Counted from the stretch's first letter, positions 37,071 through 46,860 are shown. The stretch: DNA of 64,000 nucleotides from Actinomadura graeca (GCF_019175365.1 NZ_CP059572.1:6572001-6636000); one strand, 5' to 3'. Made by a program: numbers and translations. The notes: a model not told the origin generated them from the sequence alone.

Positions 37071-38800
37071 TGAGCGCGGCGACGCTGCCGGTCGCGACGC
37101 CCGCGCAGGTGCGCGCCTACGCGCGGCGGCTCGTCGTGCGGCATCCGCGGTACCTCGCCGCGGTGTTGGGCCTGCACGCGCTGGCCGCCGTGACGGGACT
37201 GGTGACGCCGCGGCTGCTCGGCGAGCTGGTCGAGAACGTCCGCGACGGCCGGGCCGCGATCGACACGACCGGCCTGGCCATCGCCGGTTTCGTGGTCGTC
37301 CAGGCGATCCTGACCTGGTACGCGTATCTCGCGTCGGCGGCGCTGGGCGAACGGGTGCTGGCCGAGCTGCGCGAGGAGTTCGTCGACCGCGTGCTGGCGC
37401 TGCCGCTGTCGCGGGTCGAGCGCGCGGGCACCGGCGACCTGGTCACCCGCGCGTCCCGGGACGTGGACACGCTGGGCACGTCCGTCCGCTACGCCATGCC
37501 CGAGACGCTCGTCGCCGTCGTGGTGGGCGCGTTCACGGTCGGCGCGCTGCTGCTCAACGGGCCGCTGGTCGCCCTGCCCGCGCTGGTCGCCGTCCCGATG
37601 CTGGTGGCGGTCATGCGCTGGTACCTGCCCCGCGCCCACGGCGGCTACCTGCGGGAGAACGCGTCGTGGTCGCGGATCGCGGACGGGCTGACCGAGACCG
37701 TCCAGGGCGCCCGGACGGTCGAGGCCCTCGGCCTGGAGGACCGCCGCCACGCGCGCGGCGACGACGACATACGGAACTCCTACAAGGCCGAGCGGTACAC
37801 GTTGCGCCTGCGCATGGTGCTGTACCCGGCGGCCGAGATGGGGTTCGTCCTGCCCGTCGTGACGACGCTGCTGGTCGGCGGCCTGCTCTACATGAACGGC
37901 ATGGCCTCGCTCGCGCAGGTGACCGCCGCGACCCTGTACGCGCAGCAGCTCATCGAGCCCGTGGACACGATGCTGTCCTGGCTGGACGAGCTCCAGCTCG
38001 GCGGCGCGTCCCTGGCGCGGCTGCTCGGCGTGGGCGACGTCCCGCCCGACCGGACGCCGGGCGACCGGCTGCCCGACGGCGAGCGGCTCACCGCGCGCGG
38101 CGTCCGCTACTCCTACCGGCCCGGCCTGGACGTCCTGCACGGCGTCGACCTGGACCTGCGGCCGGGGGAGCGGCTGGCGGTGGTCGGGCCGAGCGGCGCG
38201 GGCAAGTCCACGCTCGGCCGCCTGCTCGCCGGTGTGGACGGCCCGCGCTCGGGGTCGGTGACGGTCGGCTCCGCCGAGGCCGTCCCGCTGACCGGGCTGC
38301 CGCTGGACGAGCTGCGCGGCCACGTCGCGCTCGTCACGCAGGAGCACCACGTGTTCCGCGGCACGGTCCGCGAGAACCTCGTGATGGCCCGCGCCGGCGC
38401 GTCCGACGCCGAGGTCGCGCAGGTGCTGGAGGCGGTGGACTGGGACGGCCCCGGCCTGGACACCGTCGTCGGCTCCGGCGGCGAGACGCTGTCGCCCGCG
38501 CAGGCGCAGCAGCTCGCGCTGGCCCGGCTCGTCCTGGCCGACCCGCACACGCTGGTGCTGGACGAGGCGACGTCGCTGCTCGACCCCCGCGCCGCCCGCC
38601 GCCTGGAGCGCTCGCTGGCCGCCGTGCTGGACGGGCGGACCGTCGTGGCGATCGCCCACCGCCTCCACACGGCCCACGACGCCGACCGGGTCGCCGTCGT
38701 GGAGGACGGCCGGATCACCGAGCTGGGCACCCACGACGAGCTGATCGCCGTCGGCGGCTCGTACGCGGCGCTCTGGTCGTCCTGGCACGGCGGCCGCTGA
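37070..38800 (+). CDS. ABC exporter half-transporter with intact Walker motifs and altered signature
   Basis: A 576-residue partner of the preceding gene: six-helix membrane domain, then an ATPase domain from about 340. Walker A GPSGAGKST (about 373-381) and Walker B LVLDEATSLLD (about 495) are canonical, but the signature reads LSPAQAQQLALARL instead of LSGGQ. In the heterodimer the good Walker A here pairs with the good signature of the first subunit, while both defective elements meet at the other site. One catalytic and one dead composite site are therefore predicted. ATG 37070 follows GGAGGCGGGG. It is probably a multidrug or metabolite exporter. Confidence 0.92.
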   Translation: MSAATLPVATPAQVRAYARRLVVRHPRYLAAVLGLHALAAVTGLVTPRLLGELVENVRDGRAAIDTTGLAIAGFVVVQAILTWYAYLASAALGERVLAELREEFVDRVLALPLSRVERAGTGDLVTRASRDVDTLGTSVRYAMPETLVAVVVGAFTVGALLLNGPLVALPALVAVPMLVAVMRWYLPRAHGGYLRENASWSRIADGLTETVQGARTVEALGLEDRRHARGDDDIRNSYKAERYTLRLRMVLYPAAEMGFVLPVVTTLLVGGLLYMNGMASLAQVTAATLYAQQLIEPVDTMLSWLDELQLGGASLARLLGVGDVPPDRTPGDRLPDGERLTARGVRYSYRPGLDVLHGVDLDLRPGERLAVVGPSGAGKSTLGRLLAGVDGPRSGSVTVGSAEAVPLTGLPLDELRGHVALVTQEHHVFRGTVRENLVMARAGASDAEVAQVLEAVDWDGPGLDTVVGSGGETLSPAQAQQLALARLVLADPHTLVLDEATSLLDPRAARRLERSLAAVLDGRTVVAIAHRLHTAHDADRVAVVEDGRITELGTHDELIAVGGSYAALWSSWHGGR

Positions 38801-38823
38801 GAGGCCCCGGCCCAGCGGGGCCC

Positions 38824-38849
38824 GGCCCGCGGGACCCGTCCCGCGGGCC
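38824..38849. terminator. Terminator between the ABC exporter and the S9 peptidase
   Basis: A perfect 11-bp stem GGCCCGCGGGA / TCCCGCGGGCC with a 4-base loop (CCCG) lies between convergent genes. Confidence 0.65.
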
Positions 38850-38883
38850 AGGTCAGCGGGCCAGGTCAGCGGGCCAGGTCAGC
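38845..38883. repeat. 13-base tandem repeat overlapping the S9 peptidase stop
   Basis: Three perfect copies of GGGCCAGGTCAGC. The third contains the reverse complement of the TGA stop of the peptidase (38879-38881), so each copy carries a potential stop for that strand. Confidence 0.8.
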
Positions 38884-40960
38884 GGGCCAGGGCCGTCTTC
38901 AGGTAGTCGACCTGGATCAGCAGGAGGTTCTCCGCCACCACCTCCTGCGGGGTCATGTGCGTCACGCCCGACAGCGGGAGGACGGTGTGGGGGCGGCCCG
39001 CCGCCACCAGCGCCGACGACAGCCGCAGCGTGTGCGCCGCCACCACGTTGTCGTCCGCCAGCCCGTGGATGATCATCAGCGGGCGCTCCAGCCCCCCGGC
39101 CATCTCGATCAGCGAGTTGGCGGCGTAGCCCTCCGGCTCCTCGTCGGGATGGCCGAGGTACCGCTCGGTGTAGTGCGTGTCGTACAGGCGCCAGTCGGTG
39201 ACGGGCGCCCCGGCGATCCCCGCGTGGAACACGTCCGGGCGGCGCAGGACGGCCAGGCCCGCGAGCCAGCCGCCGAACGACCAGCCGCGGATGCCGACGC
39301 GGTCGAGGTCGAACGCGTCGGGGTGCCGCCGCGCGGCCTCGATCAGCGCGGTGATCTGGTCCTCCAGGACGGGCTCCACGAAGTCCCCGCGCACCGCGCG
39401 CTCCCACACCGGCCCCCGCGCCGGGGTGCCGCGGCCGTCGGCGATGACGACCGCGAAGCCCTGGTCGGCCAGCCACTGCGCCTCGCAGTACATCCGCTGG
39501 ACGGCGAGGACCCGCTGAGCGTGCGGCCCGCCGTACGGGTCCAGCAGGACGGGCAGCCGGCCGTGGCCGGGCTCCCAGCCCTCCGGCAGCAGCACGGCGG
39601 TGCGGATCTCGCGGTCGCCCAGGCGCAGCAGCTCGACCCGCGGCGTGATCACCGGGGTCTCGGCGAACGACGTGACCGGGTGGGTGCCGGACGGCCCGCG
39701 GACCTCCGTCTCCGAGCCCGGCCGGTCGAGGCGGGACCCGGTGACCACCGTGACGCCGCCGGAGCGGAGGGCGCCGAACACGCCTTGGCCCTCCGTCAGC
39801 CGCGTCACCTCGCCCGCCTCGCAGGCGTAGACGTGGATCTCGGTGGGCTCCTCGGACGCGGTGAACAGGATCGCGCCGTCCTCCACCCCGAGGACCGACC
39901 GGATCTGCAGGCCGGGCGGCGTGACCGGCTTCCCGCCGACGGTGATCCGGCGCGTGTCGGTCTCGTGGTCCTCGGTGATCCAGACGAGGTCGCCGCCGCC
40001 GGTCCGGACGGGGATCCCGGGGACGATGTCCGTCCACACCGGGTCATGCTCGGTGTGCAGCAGCGCCGTCTCCCCGTTGGACGGGTCCACCTTCAGCACC
40101 CGCTGCGACCGCTGGTCGCGCGGCTGCACGACGATCAGCAGGCCGTGCCGGTCCCACGCGGACGTCACGACGTAGGGGAACTCGCCGCGGTCCCAGGCGA
40201 CGGCGGTCCGCCCGCCGTCCACCTTCAGCAGGACGAGGGAGACCAGCGCGTTGGGCGTGCCCGCCGCCGGGTAGGCGATCTCGGCGGGCGGCCGGTCGGG
40301 GTTGGCGGGGTCGGCGATGTGCCAGCGCTGCACGGGCGTCTCGTCGACCCGCGCGGCCAGCAGGGTCCCCCCGTCCGGCGACCACCAGTAGCCGCGCATC
40401 CGGCCCATCTCCTCGGCCGCGACGAACTCGGCGAGGCCGTAGGACACCTGGTCGGTCTCGGGGTTGACGAGCGCCCGGTCGCCGGTGCCGTCCATCTCGA
40501 TGACCCGCAGGGTCCGGCCCGACACGTAGGCGACACGGCGCCCGGCCGGGTCCGGGCGGGGGTCGAAGACCGGCGACTGCGCCGGCAGGTCCCGGACCGC
40601 CCCCGAGCCGAGGTCGGCGACGTACAGCCGCCCGGCCAGGGTGAAGACGGCCTGCCTCATCGCCCGGTCGGTCGCGTAGCCGACGATGCCGCCCGCCTGC
40701 TCGCGGGCGCGCTCGCGCCGTGCCCGCTCCTCCGCGGGCAGATCCCCCTCGCCCGGGACGTCCAGGGCGGACGGGTCGGCCACGAGGCGCTCCTCGCCGG
40801 TGGCCGTGTCCAGCGTCCACAGGCAGGTGACCGGGTCGTCGCCGGCCCTGGTTCGCAGGAAGGCCACGCGCGCGCCGTCCGGCGCGATCTGGAAGGCGCG
40901 CGGGACGCCGAGGGTGAACCGGCGGGTGCGGGCGCTCTGCCGCGGATAGCTGATGCTCAT
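38879..40960 (-). CDS. S9 family (dipeptidyl-peptidase IV-like) serine peptidase
   Basis: This encodes 693 residues from ATG 40960 (MSISYPRQSARTRRFTLG); a longer frame to 41101 runs into the neighbouring promoter. An N-terminal beta-propeller of the DPP-IV type (about 30-430, for example WWSPDGGTLLAARVDETPV) is followed by an alpha/beta-hydrolase domain. The catalytic Ser is in GWSFGGW (about 556-562), Asp in LADDNVVAAH and His in SGVTHMTP. There is no signal peptide, so a cytoplasmic enzyme trimming proline-containing peptides is likely. Its end overlaps a 13-base tandem repeat. It converges on the ABC exporter and is divergent from the kinase gene at 41137. Confidence 0.92.
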   Translation of the reverse strand: MSISYPRQSARTRRFTLGVPRAFQIAPDGARVAFLRTRAGDDPVTCLWTLDTATGEERLVADPSALDVPGEGDLPAEERARRERAREQAGGIVGYATDRAMRQAVFTLAGRLYVADLGSGAVRDLPAQSPVFDPRPDPAGRRVAYVSGRTLRVIEMDGTGDRALVNPETDQVSYGLAEFVAAEEMGRMRGYWWSPDGGTLLAARVDETPVQRWHIADPANPDRPPAEIAYPAAGTPNALVSLVLLKVDGGRTAVAWDRGEFPYVVTSAWDRHGLLIVVQPRDQRSQRVLKVDPSNGETALLHTEHDPVWTDIVPGIPVRTGGGDLVWITEDHETDTRRITVGGKPVTPPGLQIRSVLGVEDGAILFTASEEPTEIHVYACEAGEVTRLTEGQGVFGALRSGGVTVVTGSRLDRPGSETEVRGPSGTHPVTSFAETPVITPRVELLRLGDREIRTAVLLPEGWEPGHGRLPVLLDPYGGPHAQRVLAVQRMYCEAQWLADQGFAVVIADGRGTPARGPVWERAVRGDFVEPVLEDQITALIEAARRHPDAFDLDRVGIRGWSFGGWLAGLAVLRRPDVFHAGIAGAPVTDWRLYDTHYTERYLGHPDEEPEGYAANSLIEMAGGLERPLMIIHGLADDNVVAAHTLRLSSALVAAGRPHTVLPLSGVTHMTPQEVVAENLLLIQVDYLKTALAR

Positions 40961-41136
40961 GGGATCCGAGTCTGCCAGCCCCGCAAGGCCCTGGAAGTAC
41001 GACGCGGGACGTCCGCGTGCCCGTATGATCACGGGTCGTCGCCGTGCGGCCGGGAAGACCCGTGGCCCGGCCCGCGCTCGCGTAAGCTCGAAGCCTCCCA
41101 ACCACGTTGTCGTCGCGGGTGCCGAAGGAGTGGTCC

Positions 41137-42564
41137 ATGCCGGAGCTGCAGCCGGGTGATCCCCGGCGGCTTGGCTCGTACGAGATCGTCGAACGGCTCG
41201 GCGAGGGCGGCCAGGGCGTCGTCTACGCCGGCGTCGACGCCTCCGGGAACCGGGCCGCGATCAAGCTGCTGCGCGCCGACCTGGCCGGTGACGCGTCCGC
41301 GCGCAACCGGTTCGTGCGCGAGGCGCAGGCGGCCAAGCAGGTCGCGCGGTTCTGCACCGCGCAGGTCCTGGAGGCCGACGTCGCGGGCGATCAGCCCTAT
41401 ATCGCCAGCGAGTACGTGCCGGGCCCGTCGCTGTACAAGCAGGTCACCGACGCCGGGCCGATCACCGGCGCGCCCCTGGACCGGCTCGCGATCGGCACCG
41501 CGACCGCGCTGGTGGCGATCCACCAGGCCGGCATCGTGCATCGCGACTTCAAGCCGCACAACGTGATCATGGCGCCGGACGGGCCCCGGGTGATCGACTT
41601 CGGTATCGCGCGGGCCCTGGACACCGGGCAGACCGCCGCGACCAAGGCGATCGGCACCCCGTCCTACATGGCGCCCGAGCAGGTGGCGGGCGCCACGCTC
41701 ACCGAGGCGGTGGACGTGTGGGCGTGGGCGACCACCCTGGTGTTCGCCGCGACCGGCCGTCCCCCGTTCGGCGACGACACCGTCGTCGCGGTGATCAACC
41801 GGGTCATGCACGAGCCCCCGTCGCTGGAGGGCGTCCCGGCCGACCTCCACCGGCTCGTCGCCGCCTGCCTGGTCAAGGAGCCGGCGCGGCGGCCGACCGC
41901 CCAGCAGCTCATGATGGCGCTGATCGGCAGCGGGCCGGGCGGCGCCGGGCAGACCCGCATGGACGACCCGGCGCAGGCCACCACGATGCTCGCGGAGGGC
42001 TCGACGCTCGCCGCGGGCGCCGGGGCGGCCGCGGCGATGATGCCGGGCGCGGGCGCGCCCGCCGGGCCGACCCGGCGCGTGTCGCCCGCCGCGTACACCG
42101 GGACGCTGCCGCCCGTCCAGCAGCCGCCGTACGGGGGGCGCACCCGGGGCACCGGCTACGACGACTTCGGGCCCGAGCGCAAGTCCAAGCTCCCGATCAT
42201 CGCGGCGGTCGCGGCCATCGCCGTGCTCGCGCTGGTCGTCGGGCTGTTCATGGCGAACCGGAACAACAACGACCCGAGTTCACCGGTCTCCCCGACCGTG
42301 TCCGAGTCCGAGTCGGCGTCGGAGACGCCGTCGGAGGAGGAGAGCCAGGAACCGGAGCCGACGCGGACCCGCACCCGCAGGTCCGACACGCCCCCGCCCC
42401 AGACCCCGACCAGCGAGCCCACCACGCCCGACACGCCGCCGACCAGCGAGCAGCCGGACACCCCCACCCCGCCGACCACGCCCGCGACCACCCCCACCTC
42501 CGGTGGCGGCGGGGGCGGCGGCGATGGGGGCGGCGATGGGGGCGGGCAGGGCACCGGCGATTAG
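41137..42564 (+). CDS. Transmembrane Ser/Thr protein kinase
   Basis: A 475-residue PknB-like protein from ATG 41137, with GAAGGAG upstream. The cytoplasmic kinase domain (about 12-265) has the glycine loop LGEGGQGVVYAG, Lys in AIKLL, HRDFKPHN (Phe where Leu is usual), DFGIARAL and GTPSYMAPEQ, so it should be active. A Pro/Ala-rich juxtamembrane part leads to one helix (about 350-370, IAAVAAIAVLALVVGLFMA). The outside tail is unfolded and Thr/Pro/Glu/Ser-rich, ending in poly-Gly/Asp. There is no PASTA domain, so the external signal is unclear; the tail may simply span the wall. Confidence 0.93.
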   Translation: MPELQPGDPRRLGSYEIVERLGEGGQGVVYAGVDASGNRAAIKLLRADLAGDASARNRFVREAQAAKQVARFCTAQVLEADVAGDQPYIASEYVPGPSLYKQVTDAGPITGAPLDRLAIGTATALVAIHQAGIVHRDFKPHNVIMAPDGPRVIDFGIARALDTGQTAATKAIGTPSYMAPEQVAGATLTEAVDVWAWATTLVFAATGRPPFGDDTVVAVINRVMHEPPSLEGVPADLHRLVAACLVKEPARRPTAQQLMMALIGSGPGGAGQTRMDDPAQATTMLAEGSTLAAGAGAAAAMMPGAGAPAGPTRRVSPAAYTGTLPPVQQPPYGGRTRGTGYDDFGPERKSKLPIIAAVAAIAVLALVVGLFMANRNNNDPSSPVSPTVSESESASETPSEEESQEPEPTRTRTRRSDTPPPQTPTSEPTTPDTPPTSEQPDTPTPPTTPATTPTSGGGGGGGDGGGDGGGQGTGD

Positions 42565-42623
42565 GACGGTCCGAGCAGGGCGGCGAACGACGGAGGTCCG
42601 TGTCCTGAGTAGGCTCGTTGTCT

Positions 42624-43523
42624 ATGAAGGAGCCGCGGATCCTGTTCGTCCACGCCCATCCGGACGACGAGTCCATCGGGACCGGGGCGACCATGGCCAA
42701 GTACGCCGCCGAGGGCGCCCACGTCTGTCTCGTCACCTGCACACTGGGCGAGGAGGGTGAGGTCATCCCCGACGAGCTGCGCCACCTGGCCTCCGACAAG
42801 GAGGACAGGCTCGGCGAGTACCGGATGGGGGAGCTGGAGGCGGCCTGCGCGGCGCTCGGCGTCCGCGACCACCGCTTCCTCGGGGGGCCGGGCCGCTGGC
42901 GCGACTCCGGGATGATGGGCGCCGCGACCAACGACGATCCGCGCTGCTTCTGGCAGGCCGACCCGTCCGCCGCCGCGCCCGACCTCGCGGCGGTCATCCG
43001 CGAGGTCAGGCCCCAGGTGATCGTCACCTATGACGACCGGGGCAACTACGGCCACCCCGACCACATCCAGGCGCACCGCGTCGCCCGGCGCGCCCACGAG
43101 CTCGCGGCCGACCCGTCTTACGACGACGGCGCCGAGCCGTGGCGCGCCGCCAAGTTCTACGCCTACGCCACCCCGCGGATCGTCCTCGCCCGGGCCATCG
43201 CGGTGATGCGCGAGAAGAAGCTGCCGTTCGCGCGGGTCGCCGGGCTGGACGAGCTGGGCAGCGCCGTCGCCGACGACGAGGTCACCACCGTCGTGGACGC
43301 CCGCGCGCACCTGCCCGCCAAGCTGGACGCGCTGCGCGCCCACCGCACCCAGATCGTCGTGGCCCCCGAGGAGGTCGGCCCGTACTTCGCGCTGTCGAAC
43401 AACCTGGGCCAGCAGGCGTTCGGCACCGAGTACTTCGTCCTCCAGAAGGGCGAGCTCGGGCCGGTCGGCCCGGGACGGCGCGAACGCGACCTGTTCGCCG
43501 GTCTGCCGGGCGCGGATGACTGA
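42624..43523 (+). CDS. mshB: GlcNAc-Ins deacetylase MshB (mycothiol biosynthesis)
   Basis: A 299-residue zinc deacetylase. The metal site is [12 protein letters not shown] near the start plus [11 protein letters not shown], with TYDDRGNYG in between, as in MshB. It removes acetate from N-acetylglucosaminyl-inositol, the second pathway-specific step of mycothiol synthesis and a marker of actinobacteria. ATG 42624 is preferred over a TTG six bases earlier. TAGGCT (42610-42615) eight bases upstream suggests a leaderless mRNA. The small membrane-protein gene overlaps its end by 8 bases, an arrangement common for mshB. Confidence 0.93.
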   Translation: MKEPRILFVHAHPDDESIGTGATMAKYAAEGAHVCLVTCTLGEEGEVIPDELRHLASDKEDRLGEYRMGELEAACAALGVRDHRFLGGPGRWRDSGMMGAATNDDPRCFWQADPSAAAPDLAAVIREVRPQVIVTYDDRGNYGHPDHIQAHRVARRAHELAADPSYDDGAEPWRAAKFYAYATPRIVLARAIAVMREKKLPFARVAGLDELGSAVADDEVTTVVDARAHLPAKLDALRAHRTQIVVAPEEVGPYFALSNNLGQQAFGTEYFVLQKGELGPVGPGRRERDLFAGLPGADD

Positions 43524-44049
43524 GCTGGATACGCTGGCGTCCGTGGACAAGGACGAGGCACCCGCTCCGCCGGACGACGCGCCCGCCGGGAGCGACGCGC
43601 CCCCCGACGGCGACGCGCCCGCCGGGGCCGCCCCGCGCCCGGGGGAGGGCCCGGTGGAGGCGTTCGTGTCCGGCGCCGCCTACGCCGCGCTCGGCCTCCT
43701 CGGCGGCATCGCCGGGCTGCTCGGCTCCTTCGCGCAGGACTGGTCGCCCGCGGGCGTGCCCGTGGTGGCGGCCGTGCTCGTCGCGCTGGTGTTCGCGATG
43801 GTGCGGCTCTCCGGATGGGGCATGGGCGGACGGCTCGGCGCGACGATCCCCGCGATCGTGTGGGGGGTGGTCGTGTTCGCCCTGTCGCTGCAACGTCCCG
43901 AGGGCGACCTCGTCGTCTCGGCGAACCTCTCCGGGTACCTGTACATCATCGGCGGCATGGCCGCCGCCGTCCTCGGGGTGATGCGCGTCCCCGCCGCCGG
44001 GCCGCCGGGCCAGTGGCTCCTGGGGAGGGCGGCGCGTAACCGCCCGTAA
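43516..44049 (+). CDS. Small multi-pass membrane protein downstream of mshB (DUF6113-like)
   Basis: A 177-residue protein overlapping the mshB end by 8 bases. An acidic Ala/Pro/Asp-rich cytoplasmic tail (about 1-45) is followed by four hydrophobic segments ([69 protein letters not shown]). Proteins of this type are often encoded beside mshB in actinomycetes, but no function is known. The coupling suggests coexpression with mycothiol synthesis. Confidence 0.8.
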   Translation: MTELDTLASVDKDEAPAPPDDAPAGSDAPPDGDAPAGAAPRPGEGPVEAFVSGAAYAALGLLGGIAGLLGSFAQDWSPAGVPVVAAVLVALVFAMVRLSGWGMGGRLGATIPAIVWGVVVFALSLQRPEGDLVVSANLSGYLYIIGGMAAAVLGVMRVPAAGPPGQWLLGRAARNRP

Positions 44050-44073
44050 GCGCGCCGGTAGAGTGGGCTGGTT

Positions 44074-44583
44074 GTGACCAGTGACCCCCTCCCCGCCGGT
44101 GCCCCCGGCGACGACGCCGCGCTGTTCCGCGAGGTGGTCGGCAGGTTCGCGACCGGCGTGGCCGTCGTCACGACCGTCGCGGGCGCCGAGGACCACGCGA
44201 TGACGGTGAACGCCTTCACCTCGGTCTCCCTGGAACCCCTCCTCGTCCTGTTCTGCGCCGAGAAGATCGCCCGCTTCCACGACGTCGTCCTGGACACCGG
44301 CCTGTGGGCGGTGTCGATCCTGCCCGACACCATGCGCGACGCCTCCGAGTGGTTCGCCACCCGCGGCCGCGCGCTCGACGGGCAGCTCGACGGCCGGCCC
44401 CACACCCGCGGCCCCGCCACCGGCGCCGCCGTCCTCGCCGGCGCCGTCGCGGCCCTGGAGTGCCGCACCCACGCCGTCCACGATGGCGGTGACCACAGCA
44501 TCGTGGTCGGCGAGGTCCTCACGCTCGACACCCCGGCCCCCCACGCCGCCCCTCTCATCTACTACAGAGGCGGCTACCTGTAG
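44074..44583 (+). CDS. Flavin reductase-like FMN-binding protein
   Basis: A 169-residue protein from GTG 44074. The flavin reductase fold is marked by FREVVGRFATGVAVVTT near the start, AMTVNAFTSVSLEPLLVLFC (FMN contact region) and the C-terminal VVGEVLTLDTPAPHAAPLIY with YRGGYL at the end. Such enzymes supply reduced flavin to two-component monooxygenases; no oxygenase gene is next to it. TAGAGT at 44059-44064 is nine bases before the start, suggesting a leaderless transcript. Confidence 0.9.
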   Translation: MTSDPLPAGAPGDDAALFREVVGRFATGVAVVTTVAGAEDHAMTVNAFTSVSLEPLLVLFCAEKIARFHDVVLDTGLWAVSILPDTMRDASEWFATRGRALDGQLDGRPHTRGPATGAAVLAGAVAALECRTHAVHDGGDHSIVVGEVLTLDTPAPHAAPLIYYRGGYL

Positions 44584-44602
44584 GGGGCCGGGGCTCCGGG
44601 GG

Positions 44603-46216
44603 TCAGCCCGCCAGGGGCGCCGGTTCGGGCTTGGAGTTCGTGGGGGTCTCCGAGTGGTAGCCCTTGACCCCCAGGCAGGCCACCGCGGCCATGAGGATGA
44701 TGACGAGCGGGAGCGCCATCGTCGGCTTCATCGCGTGGACGAAGCCGTGGGAGAACACCTGGCCCGCCAGTTCCTGGACGCGCTGCGCCACGCTCGGGGG
44801 CACGCCGGGCGGCAGGTGCTGCTGGGCGCCCGTCTGGCCCGCGCCGACCTCCAGGCCGCCCTTGGCCGCGCCGGCGAAGCCGTCGACGAACCCGGTCCGC
44901 ACGGAGGGCGGGAGCGACGCCGAGCGGGTGACGGCCTCGTCCTTCAGCGCGGACGCGAGCTGGTTCTGCATGACGGCGCCGACCGCGGCGCTGCCGAGGA
45001 CGGAGCCGACCTGCCGGATCGTGTTGTTGACGCCGGACGCGGCGCCCGCGAGGTGCGGCGGGACGTGCCGGGTCGCCTCGGTGGCCATCGGGGCGAACAC
45101 CCCGCCGATGCCGAGGCCGCAGACGGCGAAGGGGGCCATGAACGCGGTCCAGCCCGTCCCGACGTCGGTGATGGCGATCAGCCACAGCATGCCGAGGCCG
45201 TAGAGGGTGAGGCCGGACATGAGGATGAACTTGCCGCCGATGCGGTCCGACAGCTTGCCCGCCACCGGCGCGAGGAACATCGACACGACCGAGGCCGGGG
45301 CCATGACGAGGCCGGCCTTGAGGGCGCTGTAGCCGAGCACCGACTGCATGTAGATCGTCATCGGCAGCATCAGCCCGATCATGCCGATCGAGACGGCCGC
45401 GCCGACCACGTTCAGGATCGTGAAGTTGCGGTCCTTGAACAGGGAGAACGGCACCAGCGGCTCGCCCTTCTGCTGGGTGCGCTGGTGGAGGCCGAACACC
45501 ACGAACAGCGCCACCCCGGCGGCGATGAGCCCCCAGATGCCCTCGTTCCAGTCGTACTTCTGGCCCTCGGTGAGCGCGAACGTCAGGCAGAACAGCGCGG
45601 CCGAGGCCAGCAGCACGCCGGCGATGTCGAAGCGGTGCCGGACGGCCGGGGTGTGGCCGGGCAGGATCGGCACGGCCAGGGCCAGCACCACGACACCGAT
45701 CGGCAGGTTCACGAAGAAGATCCACCGCCAGTCGAGGCTGGTGACCAGCAGGCCGCCGACCGTGGGGCCGGCGATGGTGGACAGGCCCGCCACCGCGCCC
45801 CAGGCGCCGAGGGCGGTGCCGCGCCGCTCGGGGGGGAACACCCCGATGATGATCGACATGGTCTGCGGCATCAGCAGCGCGGCGCCGAGGCCCTGGACGG
45901 CCCGCGCGGCGATCAGCTGCGTCGGGGTCTGGGAGATCCCGCAGGCCAGGCTGGCGACGGTGAACAGGGCGACGCCGGCGATGAACAGGTTCTTCTTGCC
46001 CCACCGGTCGCCCAGGCGCCCGGCGGTGATCAGCAGGACCGCCAGCACCAGGATGTAGGCGTTGACGACCCAGAGCACCTGGTCCAGCGAGGCGTCCAAC
46101 TTGTCGATCATGCTCGGGATCGCGATGTTCACGATCGTCAGGTCGAGCAGCGTCATGAAGAACCCGAGGGAGAGGGTGAGCAGGATCGCCCACGGGTTTC
46201 CGCGCCATCTACTCAT
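44603..46216 (-). CDS. DHA2-family MFS drug efflux transporter
   Basis: A 537-residue, 14-helix transporter of the EmrB/QacA class. Helix 1 carries MTLLDLTIVNIAIPSM, loop 2-3 GRLGDRWGKKNLF, the antiporter motif C region is WGAVAGLSTIAGPTVGGLL, and helix 11 APMATEATRHVPPHLAGAAS. It exports hydrophobic toxic compounds using the proton gradient. The start overlaps the stop of the PadR regulator gene by 4 bases (46213-46216), so the two form a self-regulated resistance operon controlled from the dyad at 46885-46906. Confidence 0.94.
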   Translation of the reverse strand: MSRWRGNPWAILLTLSLGFFMTLLDLTIVNIAIPSMIDKLDASLDQVLWVVNAYILVLAVLLITAGRLGDRWGKKNLFIAGVALFTVASLACGISQTPTQLIAARAVQGLGAALLMPQTMSIIIGVFPPERRGTALGAWGAVAGLSTIAGPTVGGLLVTSLDWRWIFFVNLPIGVVVLALAVPILPGHTPAVRHRFDIAGVLLASAALFCLTFALTEGQKYDWNEGIWGLIAAGVALFVVFGLHQRTQQKGEPLVPFSLFKDRNFTILNVVGAAVSIGMIGLMLPMTIYMQSVLGYSALKAGLVMAPASVVSMFLAPVAGKLSDRIGGKFILMSGLTLYGLGMLWLIAITDVGTGWTAFMAPFAVCGLGIGGVFAPMATEATRHVPPHLAGAASGVNNTIRQVGSVLGSAAVGAVMQNQLASALKDEAVTRSASLPPSVRTGFVDGFAGAAKGGLEVGAGQTGAQQHLPPGVPPSVAQRVQELAGQVFSHGFVHAMKPTMALPLVIILMAAVACLGVKGYHSETPTNSKPEPAPLAG

Positions 46217-46860
46217 GAGGTCCCCTTGTCGGTGGAGTGCGCGTGGGAATGGTGGTCGCGCCCGTGCTCGTCGCGCGGGTGGCATGAGGTGATGCCGTCG
46301 TCCTTCCAGGTGAGCCGTCCGGACTCCAGGTCGTCGGCCAGGCTCCGGACGAAGTCCAGCTCGGCGCGCGCCCGGGCGAGCGTCCACTCGTGGTCGATCA
46401 GCTTGTAGCGTTCCACACCCTGTTTGCGGAGCGACTCGTGGGCCGTCTGGTCCCCGGCGAGCTGTGCCTCCAGGAAGATCGCCCGGTTGCGCAGCTGCCG
46501 CGCCACCTCCGGCTCGGGCAGCAGGTTCAGGAACGCCAGGCCCGCGCCGAAGAGCGGGAACTCCTCGGCGGGCTTGGCGAGCAGCTCGGCGAGCCGGTTG
46601 TGGGCGGCGTCCCGCCCGGCGCTCGTGACCGCGTAGACGGTGCGTTCCGGACGCCGGCCCTCGCGGCTCGTCTCCAGCGGCTCGATCAGCCCGGCCGACG
46701 CGAGCCGCTCCACCGAGTGGTAGAGCGAACCGTGCGTGATCTTCACGGCGACGTCGTAGGCGTGGTCGCGGATGCGCTGCTGCATCTCGTACGGGTGCAT
46801 GGGCCCGTCGCACAGCATGCGCAGGACGGCCAGCGCGAGCGGCGTGAGGGGTCGGGACAT
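46213..46860 (-). CDS. PadR-family transcription repressor
   Basis: A 215-residue protein: the PadR winged HTH (PLTPLALAVLRMLCDGPMHP, YEMQQRI, THGSLYHSVERL, RTVYAVTSAG) is followed by a helical dimer domain and a His/Asp-rich tail (HPRDEHGRDHHSHAHS) that could bind metal. It precedes the drug exporter in a 4-base overlap. The perfect 8-bp inverted repeat just upstream is the natural operator, so autoregulation with release by the exported drug is likely. Confidence 0.92.
   Translation of the reverse strand: MSRPLTPLALAVLRMLCDGPMHPYEMQQRIRDHAYDVAVKITHGSLYHSVERLASAGLIEPLETSREGRRPERTVYAVTSAGRDAAHNRLAELLAKPAEEFPLFGAGLAFLNLLPEPEVARQLRNRAIFLEAQLAGDQTAHESLRKQGVERYKLIDHEWTLARARAELDFVRSLADDLESGRLTWKDDGITSCHPRDEHGRDHHSHAHSTDKGTS

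Noticed and set aside
44483..46408. 641-residue plus-strand frame opposite the drug exporter
   Set aside because: Antisense shadow, His/Arg/Gln/Asp-rich without hydrophobic segments.
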